Source: Pectinophora gossypiella
Lineage: Eukaryota > Arthropoda > Insecta > Lepidoptera > Gelechiidae
Reading direction: 5' to 3'
Assembly: GCF_024362695.1 (NCBI RefSeq)
Contig: NC_065423.1
Location: forward strand, 4,333,001-4,397,000
DNA length: 64,000 nucleotides
Every line of letters begins with the position of its first letter. Within the stretch, counting starts at the first letter, position 1. Below are positions 1-7,912 of the stretch, one piece after another. The position numbers and the translations under genes are program-made. Under the pieces are notes generated by a model. It made no database searches. It was not told where the DNA came from and worked only from the letters and a program-made list of their open reading frames with translations.

Positions 1-360
1 TCAGCAAAGATGCCTTTGATTATTTGCCTAACTAAAGGGTGTGAAGCAAGTTCTTGTGCGCGAGAGGGGTTGCTAAAGTTGGCAACGACTGACTTGTGTA
101 CTGCTATTGTTCTGGGAGCTAGCTTTATAACCCTATAAAGGAAACACAGATACTTAGCAACATCTTCAGGGTCAGGATTATCGATGCGGATGTCATTTTT
201 ACTGGCCCACTGGCACCATCTTGACCATATAGGCTTGTAGGTCTGCAAAGTGGATTTCCTCCATGATGACTGCAACAATGAAACCTGATTTTCAGGCCAG
301 TCTTTTATGTATCTGTTCCAACCCGAACCTTCCAGACCCCTAACTTCAAGTGTTCTATTC
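1..360 (-). CDS. DIRS-like tyrosine recombinase, N-terminal part only
   Basis: The frame downstream of pol reads through a helical SAM-like N-terminal domain typical of phage-integrase-type recombinases in DIRS elements, with segments such as WRKSTLQTYKPIWSRWCQW and LASHPLVRQIIKGIFA. It would catalyse joining of the element's cDNA to the genome by a tyrosine mechanism, in place of a DDE integrase. It is in a different frame from pol and overlaps its last residues; the exact start is not clear, so the right boundary is approximate. The catalytic R..H-x-x-R..Y residues should lie left of position 1 and are not visible. Confidence 0.8.
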
Positions 361-2311
361 CTGGCGGTGGACGATTCGTTCTGAGATCGATGAGGTTCTC
401 TTGAAGGTTTGGAATTAGAAGCGGTGGTTTCGATATGCGATGGAGTTCTGGAATCCAGAATGCTCTGTCCCAGATGGGAGCCACTACGAGGTATTGACCC
501 TGTGACGTCTTCAGGTGGTTCAATACGCGAGGGATGAGTGCTGGCGGAGGGAAGATCCATCCCAACTTGTATCGCCACGTCCTGCTGAACGCATCTGTAA
601 AGTGACTGTGTGTGTCTGTGGCATCTTCGCTGACGTAAATCGAGACAACAGCTGATCTCCTCGAAGCAAACAGGTCTATTACAGGTTTGCCAAGTTCTTG
701 GAATATCCAGTCTAAGATCTGTTTGCTCAGATGCCACTCTGGGAGAGCTTTTTCCCGCGATAATCCGTCTGCTATTCCGTTGTACAGCCCAGGAATGTGG
801 CGAGCTATGAGGTGGCACTGTACACGTTCGCAGTAGTGAAGGATTTTCTGTGCTGCTTCGAGTAGCTTGTTTGATCTCGTGCCGCCTTGTTTGTTGATGT
901 ACGCAATACTTGTCCGGTTGTCTGACTGTAGTAAGATGGTTTTTCCTTGTAGGGTGTATCCCAGGCGCTGGAGCACTTCGAAGACTGTCCAAAGCTCCTT
1001 CATATTGCTGTGCCACTTTTTCTGCGACTGATTCCATCCGCCCCATAGATGGCGACTGTTCACAATTGCGCCCCAACCCACGTCTGCCGCGTCTGTTGTA
1101 ATAAAAATTGACGGATCTGGATAGTGAATCGGCGTCGCCATGCGAACATTCTTCAACCACCAGTTCAATTCCGTCATTACTATTGGTGGAATTGAAAATC
1201 TTCGACGTGGCTGTGTACGAGGTAGTATTTGTGACGCTTTCTGTATAAGGCGACAGTGAAGACGCCCGAGTGGTACCACAAATGATGCGAAGTTCAGCTT
1301 GCCGAGGATTACTTTGGCGCTGTGCCAGCTCCATCGGTTTTTCCTTAGTAATTCCTTGATGCTGTTGCTCAATTGTAGAACTTTCGCCTTGGATAGGCTC
1401 TTCGTGTTCCTTCGCGTGTCCCAGGTCACTCCAAGGTATTCTATTCGGGTTACAGGTTTTGTAGATGATTTGGTTTGGTTCACCTGCCATCCCAAATTCT
1501 TTAGGTATTTTATGGCAACAATCACCTGCTTCTCCAGAGTGTACTGGTTTTCGTGAAAGATTAGAAAATCGTCCAAGTAAACGATCACTCGTAACCCTTT
1601 CATTCTCAATTGCTGTGCGACCCAGTTTGTTATCTTGGCAAAAGCTGCGGGTGCACTCGCCAAGCCAAAAGGAAGGCAGGTCATTTCGTAGACTGTATTT
1701 TGATACACCAGGGACAAGTATCGTCGATGACTTTCCCTGACCGGAACATGAAAATACGCCTGTGATATGTCTAACTTCATCATATAATCGTTTCTCTGTA
1801 TGTGACTGGGAATTTGAAACTGATTTATCAGGCGGAACTTGGGGGCTAAGACATAATCGTTGAGTCTCTTCAGGTTGAATATAGGCCGGTTTTCTCCGTT
1901 TGATTTTTTCCTTAAAAACATCGTAGAGAGATATCCCGCTTCTTGGGTACTTTTTTGCAAAGCTCTGCAATTTAGAAGTTTTAAGATTTCTTTTGACATT
2001 TCTTTTGAGTAATTGGTGCAGAATCTGTGCATATTTAATTGAGAGAATCTGGTAATTGGTGGAACTCGACGAAATGGAATCCTGTAGCCACTGATTATCC
2101 TTAACAGGTTTTCGGGTGCCTCTTTCCACATTGATGTGTGAGTCGCAAGGCAACCGGCTATGAAGGAGTCATTTTTGCCCTCCTCCCTTCTTTCCAGACT
2201 GGGTGTATCCTCCTCCCGAAAACTGTTTTTGGGGACGTTCATTATGGTCTTTCCACTTGTGAGAGGCATTATTTGAGCTCGTATTAGTGTGGTGTCGTTT
2301 ATCTCGCCCAT
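305..2311 (-). CDS. DIRS-like reverse transcriptase / RNase H / methylase-like protein
   Basis: 668 residues. The RT palm starts near residue 130 (KSNGENRPIFNLKRLN), continues with KLDISQAYFHVPV, LPFGLASAPAAFAK and the catalytic YLDD motif (RVIVYLDDFLIF), and ends with the thumb-side LGVTWD. RNase H follows from about residue 405: DAADVGWGAIV, ELWTVFEVL, LQSDNRTSIAYIN and PGLYNGIADGLSR supply the acidic residues. After it come VIDLFASR and FPPPALIPRVL, which match the N6-adenine-methylase-like block of DIRS elements; a clear DPPY motif is not seen, so activity is doubtful. It overlaps gag by 143 bases in another frame, implying frameshifting or internal initiation. The function inferred is copying element RNA into DNA. 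Confidence 0.92.
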   Translation of the reverse strand: MGEINDTTLIRAQIMPLTSGKTIMNVPKNSFREEDTPSLERREEGKNDSFIAGCLATHTSMWKEAPENLLRIISGYRIPFRRVPPITRFSQLNMHRFCTNYSKEMSKEILKLLNCRALQKSTQEAGYLSTMFLRKKSNGENRPIFNLKRLNDYVLAPKFRLINQFQIPSHIQRNDYMMKLDISQAYFHVPVRESHRRYLSLVYQNTVYEMTCLPFGLASAPAAFAKITNWVAQQLRMKGLRVIVYLDDFLIFHENQYTLEKQVIVAIKYLKNLGWQVNQTKSSTKPVTRIEYLGVTWDTRRNTKSLSKAKVLQLSNSIKELLRKNRWSWHSAKVILGKLNFASFVVPLGRLHCRLIQKASQILPRTQPRRRFSIPPIVMTELNWWLKNVRMATPIHYPDPSIFITTDAADVGWGAIVNSRHLWGGWNQSQKKWHSNMKELWTVFEVLQRLGYTLQGKTILLQSDNRTSIAYINKQGGTRSNKLLEAAQKILHYCERVQCHLIARHIPGLYNGIADGLSREKALPEWHLSKQILDWIFQELGKPVIDLFASRRSAVVSIYVSEDATDTHSHFTDAFSRTWRYKLGWIFPPPALIPRVLNHLKTSQGQYLVVAPIWDRAFWIPELHRISKPPLLIPNLQENLIDLRTNRPPPGIEHLKLGVWKVRVGTDT

Positions 2312-3950
2312 GGTATTGCTGCGAGTTTTGAAATCTAGAGCCTCTCTTGCTCTTTGCTGCCGATATAGAGTGGTTTGTAGATTTAGCCGGTCCGCTAATC
2401 TTCTTTTTATTTGGAAAGAACTTTTGAATGCCGCCGATTTCTTTCACTGTTTCGGAAAGTGCCTTTTCTTCGAAAAGATGAGATTCCGATGGAGGGATTT
2501 CGTGCAACACGTTTTTGAGCGCTTTGTTTAGTGGTTTAAAAACTTCTCTTCTCTGTTTAATAACTTCAGCCCGGCGGCCACATACATATTGCAGCAAAGC
2601 ATCCGAATTCTTCCTAAACTCTGAGTCCGCTGCGACGAAGTCTTTACCGACTCTGCTTTTAATCTCCTTTGGAAGGCTGTCCAAAACTTTTTGAAAAATG
2701 AGTCGCTGTTGAATGAGGCCATTGGTAACAGCGCCCAACGTAAGATCAGCTCTTTCGAGAATTGACGTGGATTTCCAATTTGGGTTCACGTTGGCTAAAA
2801 GATTATTAACTTTTAGTGCACAAAAAGCAGGTGTCGCTTGAAATATTTTTTGAGTATCCGCGTATCTGATATTACACCAACCGCTTTCACCGAACCTTTG
2901 GCAATGAACAGCATGTTTCAATGCGGTTGGGTCCGCTTTAGCAACCTTCGGTTCTTGTTCATTTGTAGAGGGGGCAAAGTCGAAGACACTATCATCGTTT
3001 TCGTCCGATGAATTTTGCATAGCAGCTAATTGCCTTTGAGCTTGAGCTATTTTATTTCTTAATTCTTCCTCCTTCTTAACAAATACTTCATCCCGTTTCG
3101 GTGGTTGAGGCAACTCAGTTATTATTTCTTCTTCGTCTGAAGACTGTGTGCTGTCTGGTACGGAATCGAATGACCTATCTAGGGTTTCTTGGACATTGCT
3201 TGTCGATGCGATTGCAGTCACTTGTAGTTGTCGCTGATTATGTAAAATCTCCCTGACATTATCATTCTGTTCAGACTGCATCTTCACCAATTTTTCGAAG
3301 ATTTGCATCTGATGAGTTAAAACAGATGCTAACAGGTTGTCATCGTTGCCCCGATAAGATGATTCCCTTGGCGTTTCACTGGGAATTGACGCTCCGTGAT
3401 TAGGGGATGCCACCGGAGTTCGGAGGCGTTTTGATCGCTTTGTACATGAGTCAGCTGTTTCATTACACCTCTTCCTACCTTCTCTGTGTTCTTTTCCTAG
3501 GGAATTTCTTTCCAAGATAGCTGAAGTTTCGGCCCGTTTCGTAAACTTTGACTTCAGTTCACGAACAGTGTTCATAAAAACGTCATAGCAAGGTGAATGT
3601 ATAGACTCCATGAGGCTATGTGGGGCGTATAATAGTGCTCTGCCCAAGGGCCAAGTTAAGATGGTTTTCCTCATAGCTCTATACGCTCGTTCTGATAGAG
3701 ATGTTGCTGTAGAGTCGAATGCTCGAGCCATTTCTGTTGTCGGTATAGCGAAACGTATTTTTGTGTCTATGGCTGAAGGGACATGATCGCCTCCAAAAAG
3801 TTCTTCGAAGGTGTGATTGATCACCTGCCAGCTACGCCAATCTATAGGAAAATGCTTATTTAGGATTTCTACAACAGCTTTAAAAGCATGTTCTTCATCC
3901 TGGGTTGGTAAAATAATGGCCAAGTCACCCATTGTTGTAAGCTCCGGCAT
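2169..3950 (-). CDS. DIRS-like gag-like protein (ORF1)
   Basis: 593 residues directly upstream of, and overlapping, the RT frame. The N-terminal half carries a predicted structured region (DWRSWQVINHTFEELFGG) and a glutamine-rich helical stretch that could be a coiled coil. The middle is acidic and serine-rich. A second conserved-looking block holds WCNIRYADTQKIFQATPAF and LTLGAVTNGLIQQR, as in DIRS gag proteins. The C-terminus is strongly basic (KKKISGPAKSTN, RGSRFQNSQQ), fitting RNA binding; there is no CCHC zinc knuckle. The ATG at 3950-3948 sits two bases after a good splice acceptor, so the true 5' end may be spliced. Position and composition decide the call, not sequence identity. Confidence 0.75.
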   Translation of the reverse strand: MPELTTMGDLAIILPTQDEEHAFKAVVEILNKHFPIDWRSWQVINHTFEELFGGDHVPSAIDTKIRFAIPTTEMARAFDSTATSLSERAYRAMRKTILTWPLGRALLYAPHSLMESIHSPCYDVFMNTVRELKSKFTKRAETSAILERNSLGKEHREGRKRCNETADSCTKRSKRLRTPVASPNHGASIPSETPRESSYRGNDDNLLASVLTHQMQIFEKLVKMQSEQNDNVREILHNQRQLQVTAIASTSNVQETLDRSFDSVPDSTQSSDEEEIITELPQPPKRDEVFVKKEEELRNKIAQAQRQLAAMQNSSDENDDSVFDFAPSTNEQEPKVAKADPTALKHAVHCQRFGESGWCNIRYADTQKIFQATPAFCALKVNNLLANVNPNWKSTSILERADLTLGAVTNGLIQQRLIFQKVLDSLPKEIKSRVGKDFVAADSEFRKNSDALLQYVCGRRAEVIKQRREVFKPLNKALKNVLHEIPPSESHLFEEKALSETVKEIGGIQKFFPNKKKISGPAKSTNHSISAAKSKRGSRFQNSQQYHGRDKRHHTNTSSNNASHKWKDHNERPQKQFSGGGYTQSGKKGGGQK

Positions 3951-3952
3951 TT

Positions 3953-4416
3953 CTGGAAACAGAAACTGTTCTTAGTTTTCTTGTAGCCATTACATTGTGA
4001 AGACTGACGCCTCAACCGAGGCGACAGGGTCGTCGTTTCATTTGAAACTACTGACATCTCAACTTAGGAGTCTCATTTAGAGACACGACGTCGTCTGAGA
4101 TACACTGTCGCCTCACTTTAGACGACTGTCGCCTCGTTGGGACTACCGTCGCCTCGTTGGGACTACCGTCGCCTCATTGGGACTACCGTCGTCTCATTGG
4201 GACTACCGTCGCCTCATTGGGACTACCGTCGTCTCATTGGGACTACCGTCGTCTCCCGAGACGACGACTCGGAAAGTTGAGGCGACATTAAAACATATCG
4301 AGGCAGTTTCATAACGAAAGCTTGCCTTGAAGCGTCGCTGAGTCAAAAGACATCGAGCGGAGTGTCATCGTTGGTCTTGCCGAACGGAAAAAGGAAAAGT
4401 AAAAGGGTTTACTTAC
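3953..4416 (-). other. Candidate spliced leader intron of the DIRS-like element
   Basis: On the minus strand a GTAAGT donor (4416-4411) is followed about 460 bases later by a pyrimidine-rich acceptor ending in TTTCCAG, two bases before the gag ATG. If used, the intron would remove tandem array A from the mRNA and leave array B upstream. This is inference from splice signals alone. Confidence 0.35.
4121..4257 (+). repeat. Tandem array A, 20-bp unit, about 7 copies
   Basis: Unit gactaccgtcgcctcattgg, in exact 20-base register, with copies alternating between GTCGCCTC and GTCGTCTC. The first and last copies are degenerate. It lies in the leader of the DIRS-like element. More GTCGCCTC or GAGGCGAC octamers are scattered around it (near 4018, 4107 and 4279). 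Confidence 0.95.
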
Positions 4417-4910
4417 TTATTTCTAATGATTGCTCCGTAATCTGCTCTTTACGAATATCAAAAGCGTACTGAAGAAAATGGCCGCCACGCGCTGCTAACA
4501 TCAAATAAGAAAAGGACAGGTATAGTGAACTAGCTCCGAACTACTCACTCCCACTGTTGAAAGACGGTAGGAATGAATGAAATACGAACGAATGTCAAAG
4601 TGTAATCTTCAATGTGGTTCAAGCGTAGGCTCGAACACCTAAATATCGTATATATTGACGTCACAATTTATAAAATAAAATGTTATCACCACAGGGGTAA
4701 GTTAGTGCGTCTGTATATAATAACTATTGTTTATTTAGTAACAAATTGATGTTCTATGTGAATTTAAGTCTAATGCCTACATAGATATACGAAAGAGACA
4801 AATCTCTCATCTCTTTCGTACTAGGCGACGTAATAATATATATCTGTCCTTGATATTCTACTCATGCTACATTTTACAGAGTATAACACCCGTATTCTAA
4901 GATGTACAAA

Positions 4911-5107
4911 CCTCAGTTGAGGCGACCAGACCTCAGTTGAGGCGACCAGACCTCAGTTGAGGCGACCAGACCTCAGTTGAGGCGACCAGACCTCAGTTGA
5001 GGCGACCAGACCTCAGTTGAGGCTACCAGACCTCAGTTGAGGCGACCAGACATCAGTTGAGGCGACCAGACCTCAGTTGAGGCGACCAGACCTCAGTTGA
5101 AGCGACC
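4911..5107 (+). repeat. Tandem array B, 20-bp unit, 10 copies
   Basis: Unit cctcagttgaggcgaccaga repeated ten times in register, with single-base variants in copies 6, 8 and 10. The unit contains the near-palindrome CCTCAGTTGAGG and the octamer GAGGCGAC, the reverse complement of the octamer in array A. The rest of the unit is unrelated to array A. Confidence 0.97.
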
Positions 5108-5299
5108 TCAAAGTCTTCTTCAAACTCGTTATTCTTATACGGCACTTCAAACTTACCTCGAGTAATCCAAGACATGACATTATCTTGTTAGCAATATGAT
5201 ATGCTTGAAAGAAAAAAAATATTTATTCGACATACTTATTGTTTTCACATATTAAAACAAAATGATACAATTATGAAGAGGTCGTAATATACGATCCCG
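5108..5299. other. Junction region, nothing recognised
   Basis: AT-rich sequence between array B and a SINE-like repeat. No open frame, terminal repeat or gene signal was seen. The 5' end of the DIRS-like element probably falls in or just before this stretch. Confidence 0.4.
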
Positions 5300-5448
5300 A
5301 CGACCCGATTACTCTAGCCATAGAGGCAGCCAATCAGCTCGCGACACCAAACACTTCAGGACCTTCAGCCTTCAGCGCTCCCCATTTGTCCGGCCAAGTA
5401 TTTAATGCCATCTGCGGCAAATCTACAATAAGTCACGTCAAAAAAGAA
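5300..5448 (+). repeat. Rep-A element, internally deleted copy
   Basis: Starts with the Rep-A 5' block (gattactctagccatagagg), then jumps to the 3' block (cagcgctccccatttgtccg ... gcggcaaatctacaataagt) and ends in an A-run. Compared with the copy at 39247-39555 the middle is missing. Rep-A has about ten copies in this window. Confidence 0.85.
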
Positions 5449-5831
5449 ACAATTATGAATGTATGCCGAAACGGTTCCACCTCAGCATAATGCCATACCC
5501 TAGACTATGACGCTGATTTTCAGACTCCAGTGAGTAAAGTCCTCTGTCAACTTAAAATACCAAAATGCTCAGCTGAGGTCAAGTCGAGTGGAGGAAGAGT
5601 TGACTGAACTTCTTAAAATACCAGTGTAAATGTTGCCTTCAAATACAGTTCTAAGGCCAACCACTTTTAGACATAAGCGTTTGGCGTTTGCCTACCTACA
5701 CAATTTTACATCGTGAAGTGCAATTGATAAAAATGTTTTCATTGACCTTAAATTCGTGAATTTTTACTACACTTCTACTTTCATAAAGACTTAGATAAAT
5801 TGTTCTTTATTCCTGTGTTATCGTGTCAATG
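5449..5831. other. No gene or named repeat recognised
   Basis: A stretch with short frames only. It contains partial direct repeats around 'cagttgaggt/agttgactgaac' but nothing assignable. Confidence 0.4.
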
Positions 5832-5977
5832 TACGGTCACGAGCATTAATATGTATACACTTTGGTACCATGTCACATTAACTTTTTTGACAAATTGAAC
5901 TGTAAGTCTCACTAAATGTCAAATATGTTAGTGCGACGGAGACCTAAAGTGGGTACATTATATTGCTCATGACTGTA
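5832..5977 (+). mobile_element. Mariner-like MITE (TACRGTCAYGAG family), copy 1
   Basis: About 146 bp with imperfect inverted ends, tacggtcacgag at the left and ctcatgactgta at the right, flanked by TA-like sites. The interior holds 'catgtcacattaactttttt' and 'aaatgtcaaatatgttagtg'. The same element recurs at 6921, 46129 and 47406. Confidence 0.8.
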
Positions 5978-6238
5978 CAAGCTGAATGTATTGAGAATTT
6001 TCTTGACTGAAGAATAATCATATTAATTATATGAAAACAACACACAAAAATCGGTGATAACCACGTTCGGAGAAAGCGTGACATGCACGGGTCACGGGTT
6101 AGAATGATGAGTCAGGCTCTAAACCATTGAATTCGACTTTATGAGTTTGAATTCATATTTGTATCGTTATGTTATGTTAGTGGGCTCTGTTTTCCGCATT
6201 TAGACTCTAAGGTGGCCCATTATGCGTGTAATTGTTGA

Positions 6239-6760
6239 CTACGTAAGCCAACCTATCTCCTTCCAGAAGCTCAGAAGCCTCCTGGGGTTTTCACAGGCTT
6301 CGCGGAGCGACCCCATTCCTTTGAGGATTTTTACCCGTTGTGCTGACACTCCCGTGCATTCCACGATTACATGGGGGGCAGTTTCTTCTGCGTCCAGACA
6401 GCCTCTGCAAAGTGGGCTGTCCGTTATCCCTAAGTTAAATAGGTGCTTGATGAGTGGGCATTGACCCGTTATACTGCCTACTACTATTCGGAGGTCATTG
6501 CGGTTTAAGCGAAGCAGTCGGCGAGTGATGCTCTTGGATATCATAGGCATGATATCCTTCGACTGTCTGCATGTGGGCAGCTGTGCCCATCTGTCGTTGT
6601 GTAGTTGCTGGGTATGGTCCCGTACCCACGAGCTAACTGACTGAAAGGTCATATTTGTATCATAAATAACTTGTTTCCAGGATTTATGTCCGGTAAATGG
6701 GAATACGCTCGCCACATAGAACTTAAACTAGCTGGCGAGGAGTGGGTAAACCTATAAACC
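6239..6760 (-). pseudogene. Non-LTR retrotransposon ORF2, C-terminal remnant
   Basis: A 158-residue frame matches the region downstream of the RT domain in Jockey/CR1-type LINE proteins: SKSITRRLLRLNRNDLR, GSITGQCPLIKHLFNLG, then the cysteine-histidine cluster C-R-G-C-x7-E-T-A-P-H-V-I-V-E-C. The frame has no RT in front of it, so this is a 5'-truncated copy with a 3' UTR running to about 6180. It was probably dead on arrival. Confidence 0.75.
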
Positions 6761-6920
6761 TCTGCCTACCCTTTCAGTGAGGTTGCTTGTTGTATCTGTG
6801 CAGGTTTCCATCAGAACGGGTAGAAGCGAAGACTTGTGGAGTCGAACAATTACAGCGTCCGAGAGATAAAACGGCGATTGATCGACCCTGCAGACACTAC
6901 ACATTCAGTTTTTGTACATG

Positions 6921-7506
6921 TACAGTCATGAGCAATATAATGTACCCACTTTAGGACTCTGTCGTACTAACATATTTGACATTTAGTGAGACTTACAGTT
7001 CAATTAGTCAAAAAAGTTAATGTGACATGGTACCAAAGTGTATACGGGTTGTTCTTCTTTTTTATCGACAATGATCTGTCCTTCGTTCTGCTTCTGATAA
7101 GTTATGTTTTAGAATTTTATTTCATGTTTTGATTGTCCAAAAATATAGTTATCTTATTATACTCAAAATACAAGCAAAATACTAATCGGTTCCTCAATTA
7201 GTTATTAACGTAGCTTGATCGTTTTTCACAAAATTATGTGACAGAGTGGTAAATTGAAATGCTGTCTCCGATGAAAAGGGCCACTCTGTCACAATATTTT
7301 TTGGAATGCGCCTGCAAAGAAAAGTATGTTACCAAGATAAAGAGAACCACTAAATAGTCCTCTACAGACATATCTTTATATGATGTTTTAAAATATTTAT
7401 TGCCGTTATAATTTTAAAGATGTTAAATCCGATAAATCGAGAAAATGTCTCTTTATTGTCGATAAAAAAGAAGAACGACCCATACATGTTAATGCTTGTG
7501 ACCGTA
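6921..7506 (-). mobile_element. Mariner-like MITE, copy 2, split by a second MITE
   Basis: The left part (tacagtcatgagcaatataa to accaaagtgtatac) and the right part (atacatgttaatgcttgtga to ccgta) join into a normal family member once the inner element at 7046-7481 is removed. Comparison with the other copies confirms the empty site. Confidence 0.85.
7046..7481. mobile_element. 436-bp MITE inserted in the mariner-like MITE, 4-bp TSD
   Basis: The ends are inverted copies of about 28 bp: gggttgttcttcttttttat at the left and ataaaaaagaagaacgaccc at the right. ATAC occurs on both sides (7042-7045 and 7482-7485) but once in the uninterrupted host element, so the target duplication is 4 bp. A second pair of inverted short motifs (gacagagtgg/ccactctgtc) lies inside. 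The superfamily is not assigned; 4-bp duplications occur in Sola, Chapaev and piggyBac, and the site here is not TTAA. Confidence 0.85.
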
Positions 7507-7679
7507 CATACTTGCGTGCGAGCAAAACGGGTAATCTGCGTTCCATACGCTACGGTCTGAAGTAGATACGAGCCTGCCCTCAAGATCATGCTCAAGTCCC
7601 TGTTTTTATATAAGAACTGTCACATTGACATGATCTTGAGAGCAGTCTCGAAGTTGAGATTAGTTTATTAATACCACCC

Positions 7680-7800
7680 TTAGACAGAATACTGCGGGGC
7701 GGAAGGTAAAAGGGAACCCACTGTCCTATTTTTCCCTAAAACGTAGCATGGAGAATGCTACACCGACAAGAGCGTGGCTCTTAAATTAGTGATGAATCAA
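7680..7800 (+). mobile_element. RTE-like LINE 3' tail
   Basis: Contains tgctacaccgacaagagcgt followed by gtggctcttaaattagtgat, the 3' end that in the copy at 45555-45875 encodes the terminal residues MLHRQERGS. Only the tail is present. Confidence 0.7.
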
Positions 7801-7912
7801 ACTCTCATCAGAGGGGATTGACTCTTCTATACGTCGTGCGTATCATTGCTTATTCTGTCGCTGTGTCTATCTGGCTACTCTTGAGGTGGTGTGCGGTGTG
7901 TCTGGCCACCGT

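Larger units (their letters stand above)
1..5107 (-). mobile_element. DIRS1-like tyrosine-recombinase retrotransposon, truncated by the window edge
   Basis: Three overlapping minus-strand frames (gag-like, then RT/RNase H/methylase-like, then tyrosine recombinase) have the order and overlap seen in DIRS1-like elements. No protease or DDE integrase is visible. Gag and pol are open over 593 and 668 codons with no stop or frameshift, so the copy looks young. The 5' side is a leader of over 1 kb with two 20-bp tandem arrays; I take the outer array as the approximate limit because no clear terminal repeat could be drawn. The 3' end and terminal repeats lie outside the window. A Ngaro/PAT-type relative is less likely because the methylase-like block follows RNase H. 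Confidence 0.85.

Noticed and set aside
910..1740. Three plus-strand open frames (910-1101, 1299-1556, 1465-1740)
   Set aside because: They are antisense to the RT/RNase H coding sequence, which shows clear catalytic motifs; shadows of codon use.
305..2311. Gypsy-type LTR retrotransposon or pararetrovirus
   Set aside because: No protease, no DDE integrase and no LTR; a tyrosine recombinase frame and a methylase-like block follow, as in DIRS elements.
4911..5107. CRISPR-like array
   Set aside because: The 20-bp units are directly adjacent with no variable spacers, in a eukaryotic retrotransposon leader; it is a simple tandem repeat.
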